Shown: in pieces, positions 1 to 9,985 of the stretch
Layout of the letters: each line of letters opens with the position of its first letter
Numbering within the stretch: the stretch's first letter is position 1
NCBI GenBank assembly: GCA_027575765.1
Contig: JANBPT010000398.1
Span: forward strand, 1 to 38,606
Length of the DNA stretch: 38,606 nucleotides
Reading direction: 5' to 3'
Origin: Tieghemiomyces parasiticus
Lineage: Eukaryota > Kickxellomycota > Dimargaritomycetes > Dimargaritales > Dimargaritaceae
Translations under genes and position numbers: made by a program
The notes under the pieces: model-generated
Told to the model about the DNA's origin: nothing
The model's input: only the letters and a program-made list of their open reading frames with translations
Database searches by the model: none

Positions 1-600
1 TGAACCGACTGCAGCCACTGTTTGGTCTGTTGTGTGTATTTAGCCACCTGGACCGCCAGGTCCGCGGCCTCCTTATCTAACTCCTTCTGATTGCGTACTA
101 GCTGGGAGGTCCTGTTCCGCAATTATCGTTCGAGAAAAATACGTAGAGAGCCAGTTTAACTATCTGAGGGATTGGCGTGTCCGAGGTATGCACGCCACAG
201 CCACCGATAGGACGTGACGCTCGCCCTCCCCCCGCGCCCCGTGCGGCCCCGGATGGGGCGACTTACTTGACCTGGGCGTTTGCGGTCATGGCGCTGGACA
301 ACACCTTAATAGACTGCGAGGCCTGGGTGCGGAGTTGGTCTGGATAGCCCGAGGTAGGTACCACAGTTGGCGGCCGGATAGATGCAAAAAAAATTGGGAC
401 CGGGGTGCGGGCGGCAAGGACACCCAGTGGAGGAGGGGAATGTGTACAAAACGTTATAGCTTGCTGAAATAGATGACCCCCTGTCCTTCTCGATACAGCA
501 TCCTAGGGCAGTCCGACGCATTCGGGCGCACCGACTTACCATTCTCTTTACGTAGGGTCGCTTGCCGAGCCTGATGGTCGCGAAGTATTTGGGAGAGCAT
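1..600 (-). CDS. BLOC1S1: BLOC-1 complex subunit 1 (BLOC1S1/GCN5L1-like), partial at window edge
   Basis: Minus-strand gene read as three exons: 600-540, 339-267 and 111 running off the window at 1. The joins keep frame (phase 1, then phase 2) and use GTAAGT donors and CAG acceptors. The first ATG in the frame is at 600. The product starts MLSQILRDHQARQ, like the family start MLSRLLKEHQAKQ, and the last exon carries VRNQKELDKEAADL and KYTQQTKQWLQSV, matching the NQRKLDHEV and FAKQTGQW part of animal BLOC1S1. In the family this is a small helical subunit of BLOC-1, shared with BORC in animals, which acts in endosome/lysosome biogenesis and positioning; Bls1 is the yeast counterpart. The C-terminal part, corresponding to the end of the coiled coil, lies outside the window. 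The identification rests on remembered family motifs, and the short first exon is the least certain piece. Confidence 0.82.
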
Positions 601-797
601 GCCGGTACCAGAATGGCGAAACGCTAGAGTGGGAACACCAAGGAATGAGGAACGACGCGGGGATGCCAACAGGCTTGGTTGGCAAATGTGATGGTCAAAC
701 GTGGCGAGTAATAAGCGGGCTGACCCCCCATGGTCCAAGCCCTAGCCCCATTGCTATCCCCACCCTACGCTAGAGCCGAGTCCGCGGGTCGAGCCGC

Positions 798-919
798 GGA
801 AGCCCGTGTGACTAGTAGTAAGTGGCCTTTCGAGGCTGCGGCTGCTTTCTTAGCTGGATGACAAGTAAAAAAAGGCACCTACAGCCTTGAAAAGCCGCAT
901 ACTAGTCACACGGGCTTCC
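798..919. repeat. 20-bp perfect inverted repeat with 82-nt spacer
   Basis: The arms are 798-817 (GGAAGCCCGTGTGACTAGTA) and 900-919 (its exact reverse complement), separated by 818-899. Pairing stops at both edges: C797 faces T920, and G818 faces A899. No target-site duplication is visible. It could be a small MITE-like relic or a transcribed stem-loop. The sequence itself shows only the symmetry. Confidence 0.85.
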
Positions 920-1085
920 TCTGTGACAGCCCAGCGGAGGTTATCTGAGCGGAAGCAATACTCTTCGCAATAGACAATGAAAGAGCCACAGGAATAGACT
1001 TCAGTCTTCCATATTATGCCACTTTCTGACCTAGCGCTCTCCTCATGTTAAACAAGGTAATCTTTCTGGTAGTCTCTTCTGTGGA

Positions 1086-1149
1086 GGGGTGCCAGTGCCA
1101 CTTGAAATAGCAGAATGGCACCCCCCCCTCCCATTATATGTAATGGGAG
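1086..1149. repeat. Two adjacent hairpins downstream of the hydrolase gene
   Basis: The first stem pairs 1086-1094 (GGGGTGCCA) with 1116-1124 (TGGCACCCC) around a 21-nt loop. The second pairs 1128-1136 (CTCCCATTA) with 1141-1149 (TAATGGGAG) around the 4-nt loop TATG. Both are perfect 9-bp stems. They lie about 100-160 nt beyond the minus-strand hydrolase stop codon, so they could sit in its 3' UTR or termination zone. Confidence 0.75.
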
Positions 1150-1237
1150 ACGCTAAAGGCCTAACCAAATTCATTCGGGGCATACTGCGTCGATTAATTG
1201 AGCACCCGGGAGTGTAGTACGAGGCAAACGGTCGGCC

Positions 1238-1243
1238 TTTATT
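1238..1243 (-). terminator. Possible AATAAA polyadenylation signal of the hydrolase
   Basis: AATAAA on the minus strand, two bases after the TAG stop of the hydrolase. It is the canonical hexamer, but unusually close to the stop codon. Confidence 0.35.
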
Positions 1244-1245
1244 AG

Positions 1246-3677
1246 CTAGTGCAAGGCCCGCTGACCGGCGGCGTTGGACTCAAATGTGGGAGAATTAGGC
1301 ACGGTGGTTTGAGGCCGGTTGAGCGGACGAGGGCCCTCGCTGTCTTGATCGGAGCCGCGGCGATTAAATAATGTTGAAAAGGTACCAGTCTTGGTCACTC
1401 GACCGGGAGTCGGTGGTGAAGGTATGCGAAAGCCTGTCGAGGCTGAGCCTGGTATCCAAGGTACTGAGGATTGTAAGTTCGCTTCGGAAGGCGGTGTTAG
1501 CGGCGGGGGAACCGCGTTGGAATCGTCGGTCAGGGTGGGATAGACCTCGTCGGCAAGATTGTCGGACAGGTCGTCTGGCGTTTCAGCCCCGCTCGGCATC
1601 CGGGGCCCCCGTCGGTTCTCGAGGTGGGCCTGTAGGTCGCGGTTGAACTTGTCGTGGTTGTCGATCATGATCATGTGGCCGGAGCCTTCAAACAGATCGA
1701 ACGGGCAATTGAGCATCATGGCCAGGGCGCGGCCGCACGCCGAGCGGATCACCTGTGGAGGGTAAGGAGACGGGGGGTGGCGATGGATGCGTTAAAAAGT
1801 GAGGAGCGCTTTCTATGGGGTTTGGGGGTACTCCTCCCGCTGAGCTACACCCTGGACGAAACGACTGCGGTCGCGGGCCAGCAGGCTTACCTTATCCTTA
1901 CTCCCATGCATGACCAGGATGCGGGTCGGAGATTTTTTCAGTTTGAGGATCTGCCATGGGGTGAGATTGTGCCACCAGGTGGCCGTCAGCTGGTTAAAGT
2001 CGGCCTCCTGCTTGGCCTTGCTCAGAGGCGTCTCGGTTTTAATGATGTTGAAGGCCTGTGGATGCGGGCAGCAAAGGGAGGGGTTAGTTGGCAGATGAAG
2101 CGTAGGTGAGCGATTGGTGTTAAAGCCGAGTCTCCCAAGGTGAGCAGGGAGTGGATCGAAGAGAGGGCTCGTGCGCCGCCATTAGGGCCGAGCCTCCCGT
2201 GCATAAGTATACATCAACCTACCCCCATGAGCATGTCGCGGTTAGTCAGCGAAGTGCGGTCATTGTAGGCGCTGCTGAGCCACTTTTTGGAAAAGCAGAG
2301 TCGCAGGAGATGCTCGGTGATCTCGTCCTTGGACCCGGTCAGACTTTGTAAAAAGTAGCGCACGTCGCCCACCGTCGGCATGGCAAACACAGCGGAATGG
2401 TACGTGCTAATGAAGGTGGCACTGATGAAACGCGTGGCGGCCATGAGGACCAATTTCTGTGTAATCATGCCGCCTACAGACAATTAAAACGAGGGAACCA
2501 ACGAGGGTGGGTGGACGAGGGAGATTAGATCGGTAGAGGGAGGTAACGTTGACGAGCCCTGTTCGCCGCATCACGCCAACCTACCTAGGGAAACACCGGC
2601 AACGTGAACGGGCTGGGTCCAACCCAAATAGTCAAGGAGGTCCAGGGTGTCCTTGGCAAAAGTGGTGATGCTGGGTAAGGAAGGTGGGGGGCGAGCAGGA
2701 ATACTAGCTGCCAGTTAGATTCGCTATAAAAAACGATCGTCCCAGCGAACCCTTGGCGGGTGCGGATGTGCTCAGCAGGGTCAGGCCGACCGATGACGGC
2801 CGTTCTACGGACGATGGCTTACCTGTAGGACCCCGCGGCGGCTTCACTCCGGCCGATACCACGGTTATCAAAGACGCACACTTGATATTCGGGTAGAGCA
2901 GCGAAATATTCCAACTGCTCGACAGGAAGGGTGGAGTAAGGGGCAGTGGAGGTTAGTAGAATAAAAAAGGGGAGGGTCGTGATGTCATGAACCTCTGGCG
3001 AGAGTCGTCGCCGAAGGAAGAAGGGGGGGAGCTATAGGCATTGCCTTGTTAGGAGTATCTAGGCATTTTCCTAAATGGGAGTAAACTCACCTGTAGCTTC
3101 CAGAACGCCGACGTGGAATTGAGGCCTGCAGGTGGGGGGTAATGGCGGACAGGGGAGGGTTCAGGGTACGGATCAGACTTTGGTGCAGTGCGTCGTTGCC
3201 GCACTGTAGCGCCTGGACTGCGGACGGACAGGTAGTCAGTAGTCGTCACCTACCCATGATGAGTATCAGCTTGGTTGGGCCTGTGCCGTGCAGCTCGTAG
3301 TAAATCCGGGCCGGGCGGTGACGGCGTGGATTACCCGGGTAGTAGCCCGCGCGCTGAAGGGTGGTGGAGCTCTGGGTATCAAACATGTGGCGCAGGGCCT
3401 CCATTGAGGGACGAATCTGTGGGGCCTCGCTCGAGTCGGGGCTGTCAGACGGGGTCGGGGTCGGGGCCGGGGTGGCCAACTGGTCAGGGAAGGTTTCCAG
3501 GGTAGCCGGGGGGGTCGTCGTGGCCGCCTCCGCCGGCGGGGCCACGGTGCCTACAGCGGTTTGGGCTTTGAGGAGCGCCGGGTGCGGCACGCCCTTGAGG
3601 TTGGGGTTAGAGGCGGTGGCTAGCGTGCGGGCTTTGTCCCGGACAAGGAACCCGGGACGATTAGAAAACAGACCCAT
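1246..3677 (-). CDS. Alpha/beta-hydrolase fold protein with disordered N- and C-terminal extensions
   Basis: Seven exons: 3677-3254, 3125-3091, 2914-2823, 2670-2585, 2473-2223, 2055-1891 and 1752-1246, giving 519 aa. All donors are GTAAG-, GTAGG- or GTGAG-like, and every join keeps frame. The fold is shown by YYELHGTGPTKLILIMG, then YQVCVFDNRGIGRSE, the nucleophile elbow GVSLGG (Ser211), VMHGSKDK (likely acid Asp350) and GSGHMI (likely His377). About 110 residues precede the hydrolase core and about 120 follow it; both tails are rich in Pro, Ser and Thr and look disordered. The start at 3677 (MGLFSNRPG) is the first ATG after an A/T-rich promoter-like tract; an upstream extension in the same frame looks non-coding. 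The substrate cannot be told; such fungal proteins are usually named after esterases or lipases without proof. Confidence 0.88.
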
Positions 3678-5972
3678 GTGGCCTAGCGTGACAGGGGAAA
3701 CCCCAGCGAGACGAGCAGGCGGAGGGCGACGTGTTAGGGAAGCGGGGGGTCCGACTGGGTAACTTGAGAGGTCGGAGGTATCTGAGCTCCAGAAAAAAAT
3801 AAAAATAAAATAAAAAACTCCTAGCGGTACACGAATTAGGGCTTCACAAACCCGGGGTGGGGAGAATGGCGTGGTGAAGAGGGATGGACCAGGGTTAGGT
3901 GGAGAGATTCTAAATGGGGTCGTATGAGCCCAGTTGGTGTACCTGGAGGAGGCAGCGCACGCTGGGTGGTGGGGAAACCGAACGGCGCTACAGCAAGCGA
4001 GGGGGTTAGTCAAGAAGCCCACGAGACGGCGGCCAGCCGGTTGCAGGTGCGGAGGAGTTTCGGGCAAGGCGCATCGGCAAGCGAAGGGACGAAACGGTCA
4101 ATGGATACAAGAAGTGCGATAGCGCTAGACTAACTGGTGCGGGGGCAGCGTCCTATAGATATTATAAACGTCGCTGGGTGGCGGGGTAGCGTGTGGCGGG
4201 AAGCGGTGGGCTCAGGCCTTCTCCTCCCCTGAAGACGACGGGGGATCGCGAGTGAGACCACACGTCTCCACATCGCCGTGACCGACCACGTCAGCGGTTT
4301 GCGGATGTGATTGCCACATACGCACGATCGCAGTGTTCAGGGGCTTCTCCCTCGTAAATGGCTCAATTCTCCGCTGCGCCAGCCGCCCCCCACCTTTTAA
4401 TGATAGTGGTGGAGTGGATTCACACCGACCTCCCTTCCCCTTGGTCGAAAACGACATCCCATCCGGGATGAGTTTTTATTCCCCCATTCCGCGGCGCGGT
4501 CCGCAGCTCCCCCATCGAAATCGCACCCGGCAATCCCAGCTGTTTGCGATTGGACCGACCACCAGGCACCAGGCGGGGGACTATCGGCCCTTGCGTCTGG
4601 CCTCTTCAAAAGCCCAAGAACCGAACGGGGCCTTAGTGCCGCCTTTAGCCGTTTCGTCCATGGTCGAGCAGCACGTGCAAGGCCCCAACGCACTGAATCG
4701 GTGGAGAGAGACGGGCGGGGGGCCCATTAGAGAATGTGGCAGCCATGGGGAACGGAGGCGGTCGAATATGAAAGGCTAGCAGGTATGCTGTCAGGCTGCC
4801 CACCGTCTTGAGCGTCATTTAATCATTCACTGCAGGGGAAGGCACGGCTGCGGTGCCTGTAGTAGCTGGAAGGTATCAGGCTGGAGGGACTGAGCCGGGG
4901 CGACGCCCTCTTGGGGTATGAGAGTACTAACCAACTTGTCGGTTGGGTGAACGAGTACAAATCCGCAGAGGCACCCAGGTAGCTGCACCTAGCTGCCCCT
5001 GCGTACGGAGTGTCTACCTGTAGACTCTCGTGCCCAGTATAGACCGTGACGCCGTGCCCGGCAATACACCGGCGTCTTACTGTCTTACGGGCCGGGCGTC
5101 ATTCTGTCGGCCACTTATGAATTTACCTGCCGGCAATGGAAGGCGACGAGGAGCAGTACCGATAGACCTCGTAGTGAACTTGGCCTTCGCCAAAACTCCA
5201 GTAGCGGGCAGCCTGAGGCTGTGGACCCCACAACCTCCCACCCCTCTGCCAAATTTAATCCTCCAAACCCCATTGTTCGCCCTGCCCCCCCTCCCTCCAT
5301 ATTCTGAACTCCCACAACTGCTGCCTACTAATTGGCCGATGGACTGGCCGTAGGCCTGGTGTCAACAATGGCAGCCCATGCCGCCTGTCTTGCCCTGGTC
5401 CGACCCCGGCACTATCTAAAACCTCTGGCCTCGGGTGAGACCGTGCTTCCAGGCCACCCACTTTCTTGCCTAGTCCTGCCCACGCACCATGGCCTCGGGC
5501 CCTCTTCCCCCGAGCCGTTTGGCGTGTGCGGCTAGGCGTTTCGTATGGTTCCTGCTGGAGCCGTGCCAGCCCGCTCCTGCTTGGAGCGGCAATCCCTTAT
5601 TTCTCCCACACAGCTGTCTCTTGGTCGTCAGCGGGGGGAGAGCTAACGCTACGGTAGAAACCCTGGCCTTCCTTGCCCGCCAACCGCTGCCGATGTTTTT
5701 TTGCTGAAACCCGCCAATAGAGAGGCGAGGCTCCCTCCCCCCAGCCGGGTAACTTCAACCCCGCCGCGTTCTCAAGGCTGGGCCAGGCCTTCTTCATAAA
5801 ACCCCCTGGGTCTGCCACATCCCGCCTATTATGGCCGCTGCTGTTCATGTCCTTTTTTAATTTTTTATTACCGGTCTAACCCACCGCCCCGTCCTTCGAG
5901 CCCACTCCCCCGCCTCTCTGAACCACTGTCAAGCAGCCCGCCCATCGGCCATTTCAGCCCGCTCGTGCTACC
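3678..5972. other. Intergenic region, divergent promoters of hydrolase and first GT15 gene
   Basis: An A/T tract at 3797-3823 lies 120-146 nt upstream of the hydrolase start on its own strand. The right end (about 5220-5972) is rich in C and T, as before other start codons in this window. One weak minus-strand coding candidate (4212-4661) is listed separately; nothing else is supported. Confidence 0.5.
4212..4661 (-). CDS. Weak candidate small gene, splicing unresolved
   Basis: Two minus-strand pieces may belong together. An ATG at 4661 in good context (GACCATGG) opens 26 codons (MDETAKGGTKAPFGSWAF...) to a TAG at 4583-4581. A second ATG-started frame, 4457-4212, encodes 81 residues ending PSSSGEEKA. 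Codons in the distal half are C/G-ending, as in neighbouring genes. No canonical GT-AG intron was found that joins them cleanly, and neither piece is a family I recognise. This may be chance. Confidence 0.15.
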
Positions 5973-7181
5973 ATGGCTGGCTACCTGAACCGTACCACCT
6001 ACAAGGCCATCTTTGCCCTCGGCCTGGTGGTACTGATCGTCCACCTGCTCTTCTTCAGTGGTGTTACGCTACACCGTTCCACTACCGCCCCGGCGCCGGC
6101 TGCCGTCCCTGGGCGCGCCGAAGCGGCCAGCGCCGTCTCCGGTCTGTCGACTGTCCCTGACCTCGCCCCCATCCTGCCCAACGAACCCACCCCGGTCTCC
6201 GCCTCCCAACGTGTCAAGGCCTGCTTCGTGATCCTGGTCCGCAACAGCGACATCCACGAACTGCGCAAGAGCATGCGCGAGGTGGAGGACCGTTTCAACC
6301 ACAAGTTCAACTACCCCTACGTGTTCCTCAACAACGAGCCCTTCACTGAGGAGTTTAAGGAATTGGCCTCGGCCGTAGCCAGCGGCAACACCTCCTACGG
6401 CCTCATTCCCAAGGAGCACTGGGGCTACCCGTCCTGGATCAGCCAGCAGAAGGCAGCCGAGACCCGCACCAAGATGAAGGACATTATCTACGGCTGGAGC
6501 GAGTCGTACCGCCACATGTGCCGCTACGAGTCTGGCTTCTTCTACCACCACCCGCTCCTGCAACAGTACGACTACTACTGGCGCGTCGAGCCCGGCGTCA
6601 AGTTTATGTGCGATATCGACTACGACCCGTTTGTGTACATGCACGTCAACCAGCTCAAGTACGGCTTCACCATCTCCATCCACGAGTACCGGGAGACCAT
6701 CCCCACCCTGTGGGAGACCACCAAGCGCTTCATGCGGGACCACCCGGAGTACGTGTCCCATCCCAACACCCTGGAGTGGGTGGTGGACCAGAAAAGCGGT
6801 GACTACAACCTGTGCCACTTCTGGTCCAACTTTGAGATTGGCGACCTGGCCTTCCTACGCTCCGAGCGGTACCAGGCCTACTTTGATTACCTAGACCAGG
6901 CCGGCGGCTTCTTTTACGAGCGTTGGGGCGACGCCCCCGTTCACTCGCTGGCAGTGGCCATGTTTCTGCGCAAGGACGAGGTGCACTGGTTCGAAGACAT
7001 TGGCTACTTCCACAACCCGGCCAGCAACTGCCCCAATGACCCGGTCATTAACCGGGATAAGTGCCACTGCGACCCGACCAAGAGTGTACACCTCGGCAGC
7101 TGGTCGTGCACCAAGGAGTTTATGGCCCTCGACCCGAACTCCGACATCTCTGCCAAGGTCCTCACCGTGGAGAAATCTTAA
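5973..7181 (+). CDS. GT15 alpha-1,2-mannosyltransferase (KRE2/KTR/MNT1 family), copy A
   Basis: Intronless, 402 aa. It is a type II Golgi membrane protein by layout: a short cytosolic tail (MAGYLNRTTYK), one hydrophobic anchor at about residues 12-30, a variable Ala/Pro/Ser stem to about 75, then the catalytic domain. Family motifs are RFNHKFNYPYVFLNNEPF, LIPKEHW, YYWRVEP (Glu206), DIDYDPF, SHPNTLEWVV, CHFWSNFEI (Glu288, aligned by eye with the residue proposed as nucleophile in yeast Kre2), GGFFYERWGDAPVHS and the metal-site region GYFHNP, with paired cysteines near the end. The family adds alpha-1,2-mannose from GDP-mannose to O- and N-linked glycans of secreted and cell-wall proteins. A paralogue of exactly the same length lies 2.8 kb downstream. 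ATG context is CTACCATGG. Acceptor specificity cannot be told. Confidence 0.96.
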   Translation: MAGYLNRTTYKAIFALGLVVLIVHLLFFSGVTLHRSTTAPAPAAVPGRAEAASAVSGLSTVPDLAPILPNEPTPVSASQRVKACFVILVRNSDIHELRKSMREVEDRFNHKFNYPYVFLNNEPFTEEFKELASAVASGNTSYGLIPKEHWGYPSWISQQKAAETRTKMKDIIYGWSESYRHMCRYESGFFYHHPLLQQYDYYWRVEPGVKFMCDIDYDPFVYMHVNQLKYGFTISIHEYRETIPTLWETTKRFMRDHPEYVSHPNTLEWVVDQKSGDYNLCHFWSNFEIGDLAFLRSERYQAYFDYLDQAGGFFYERWGDAPVHSLAVAMFLRKDEVHWFEDIGYFHNPASNCPNDPVINRDKCHCDPTKSVHLGSWSCTKEFMALDPNSDISAKVLTVEKS

Positions 7182-9576
7182 GCGAGCCCGGAGCTGGCTT
7201 GTTTTTCCTCCCCCCTCCTCAAGAGACATCATCCTTTATATCACCCATACATCCCTATACCCCGTAGTATTATCTAGCCTCCCTCTTCACATATACTCAG
7301 TAATAATCACCTGGCCGTATTACATGTTCTGGATGTTGGGGGATCAGTGGATGGTTGATATGCAGCTGAGTTGGCAGACAAGGCGATGTCGCGAGCAACT
7401 GACGGAGTGGAGTGGTACATCCGATGCAGCCGGGCAATATCCTGCGTAAAGGGCTATCCTTGGCCTACGGTACGGGCCAATCCCTCCTCCTTCCATGATT
7501 CCCAGAGGCGAACAGGTTGGCAAGAGTTAGTTAGCACTAACATGTGGATGGCCTGGAAGGAGATTGTTGTATATATCCGGGGAGGGGGGCTTAGCCTGTC
7601 CACACTAAAGATAACCCGTCCGCAGACAAGGAATCTGTGGCGCTACCATTTTAAGCCCGATGCCTTATGGAAGGCTGAAGTCTCCCATGACTAATCCCAC
7701 CTTGACTTCCATCTGGTATTAAAATACCGGGCGACCGGTGTGCCTTCTACACGCAACAGCGGCTTCTCTACCTGCGTGCTTAAGAATTGAGACTCTTGTC
7801 ACTATGGACGGGGGAGGGGCTGGTGGTTCAGAGATAGAGGCAAGGCCGTACTGAAATTGATTGACCTATAGGAGCTTGACCGCTATTACCGACCGGAAAT
7901 CGACTGGGCGGCATGGGGTTCGGCCGTAGCCAAGGGGGCCAGGAGTAGCTTATTGATGAGGCCAGATCGAGGGCTGTGCAGCTTTGGCCTGTCTGTGCGC
8001 TGCGAACCGGCCAACGTTACATAGTATTTGTACGTGCCCCGGGGTGGGGGGGGAGAGAAGGGGGTGGTTGTACAACCCATTCGCACTTCCCTCACCGCTA
8101 AATATAGGGCCACAACAGGGTTGCAAAGTGATCCAAATGCGTTCTATTGGGTTTAATAAAGTGCAAGGGTATTGTATAATCCAGAACGATGCTGTCCAAA
8201 CGCGGTGATGGGCGGCCAACGTGACCCTTGGTACTGACCTAAGATCATGGCGCGAGCCTATTCCTGCCGGCTCTTCCGCCACAACTCTACCGTCTAGCTA
8301 CCACCTAATCGTAAGATTGGTGTGCCTACTACTTGTGTAATCGACCCAGGGTGTGCCGGGTCATACAAATCGGCTCCTAATGGACACTGGTGACTGTTGG
8401 TTTAGCGGTATCATTTCCGTTTGCGGCCAGCGCCGTGGTCGACCGACGGGCCAATCCCCGGGTGGATTGACCCCGCTTCTTACTACCCGGCAGTCTGAGG
8501 GGAGGGGATGGGCGAAAGCAGGGTAATCACACCCAATCATCGCATCCCGTTGCTCAGTGGGAAGACCTTGCCGGTCTCAGACTTGTCACTATCCGGGTAG
8601 TCGGGCATTCGTCCGAGAAGTTGGGGCCGGCTCAGGCCGACGTCGCTGGGCACCGCTCCATTGTATTGGTACTTCAGCAATGTAGTAGCCGCCGGATCTC
8701 GAACCGAGCCTCCTCTATAGTCTGTGGTGATGGGCAGAGTCTGTATAGTTCACGGGACAATCCCCCCACTGCGCCAGTAGAGTCAGATACTTCTATTGGG
8801 CAGCACGACAGTGTGCCTGGCTGTGTGACGCGGATATTTATGACCCCATGCCTGGCACGATGGGGCGTGCCACCGATAGATTAGACTACTACCAGTATTG
8901 CTCATAACTTGGAATACGCCCGGCTGCACTGGGTCACTAGGGGGTGGCCATGCTCTGCCTCCTCCTCCATCTGGGCAGGGCCTATGGCCGCCATGCGCTC
9001 TAAACCCCTCCAGAATAGCAGCTGGTCTGATGTGCGCGTGTCAGCTAAAAATATCTGCTAGTAGAGCGCTATCGCCTCGAGCGGGGAGTGGGGCGGGAGT
9101 AAGATGCGGCGCAGGGACGAGAGCCGGCAGATTATAAAACGAAACGGCCCTCGATCCCGAAGGGGGTCCCCGGTTTCCGACAGGGCGAAGGGGGCGGGCG
9201 GTGGGAGGGAGGCGTAGAGTTTGGCGGGCCCATCCATGGTACACTTCCATTTCAAACTGGGCCTTTCCATTGCCGGCAATTCGATCTGCCAGCCGCCAGC
9301 GCGGCCAATCCTTTTTCTTCCCTGCCTGGGCCGGGGCCACCTGGCGTCATAGTTGCCTGCCCTGGCATTACGTGCGCTCTCTCCAGCACACCCTTGCGCC
9401 TACTGAAGAGTGCTTTCCCCATTTCCCCGCATCGCCGCTGTCCCACACTCATTGGCTTGCCAAGCCCAATATCAAGTTAAAAAGCTCTGCACTGACGATG
9501 TTTTCGGTCCCTGTCCCTCTCCCCTCCCCCCATTCTGCTTGTCTGCAAAGCAGCCCCCCTTCGTCCCTTCTGCCTG

Positions 9577-9584
9577 TATATAAA
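9577..9584 (+). promoter_or_regulatory. TATA box of GT15 copy B
   Basis: TATATAAA inside an otherwise C/T-rich tract, 409 nt before the ATG of copy B. It is a perfect match to the TATAWAW consensus. The distance implies a leader of roughly 370 nt if this box is used. Confidence 0.5.
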
Positions 9585-9744
9585 CTACCTGACTTGTCTC
9601 CTTCCTTGTGGGCGTTCACATTACCTCCACACCCCCTGACCTCCCCTCCCCCCCCCGCCACTACTAACTACTACTACTCATCCCGGCCACTTGGTGTACC
9701 ACGGACGTCGTGGAGTTTTATAATCCGTCTCGAACGTTTACTAT

Positions 9745-9758
9745 TATATATATATATA
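9745..9758. repeat. (TA)7 microsatellite
   Basis: Seven TA units in the leader or promoter of GT15 copy B. It could serve as an alternative TATA element 228 nt before the ATG, or simply be a variable simple repeat. Confidence 0.8.
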
Positions 9759-9985
9759 ATTCTTTTCTCTTATCTGTGTACCCTCCTAACGGCACAGTGG
9801 TTTCGATTATCCTAGTCGCACTGCCCTCCTCCGCCTCCTCCCACATCCTCTCCAAGATTCTTAAGCAACTTAGGTGTCACTGTACCCCCTGACTTTCCCA
9901 CTCTTCCCCCAGCCAGCGCTGTACCCCGCCCCCTTGTTTCTTCATCGTCACGTCTTCGCCTCGCCGCACGCCTCCCCCTCCCGTC

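Larger units (their letters stand above)
601..1245. other. Intergenic region between hydrolase 3' end and BLOC1S1 start
   Basis: No convincing coding sequence on either strand. The stretch is the 3' flank of the alpha/beta hydrolase and the promoter side of BLOC1S1, both on the minus strand. It holds the long inverted repeat at 798-919 and two adjacent hairpins at 1086-1149, listed separately. Confidence 0.6.
7182..9985. other. Intergenic region between the GT15 paralogues
   Basis: About 2.8 kb with only short frames broken by stops on both strands, so no gene is supported. The left end is the 3' flank of copy A. From about 9350 the sequence turns C/T-rich and contains a TATA box (9577) and a (TA)7 run, which form the promoter and leader of copy B. 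No remnant of a third GT15 copy was recognised. Confidence 0.55.

Noticed and set aside
4360..4400. Minus-strand TGGCGCAGCGG resembling a tRNA A box
   Set aside because: The D stem does not close and no B box follows at a tRNA distance.
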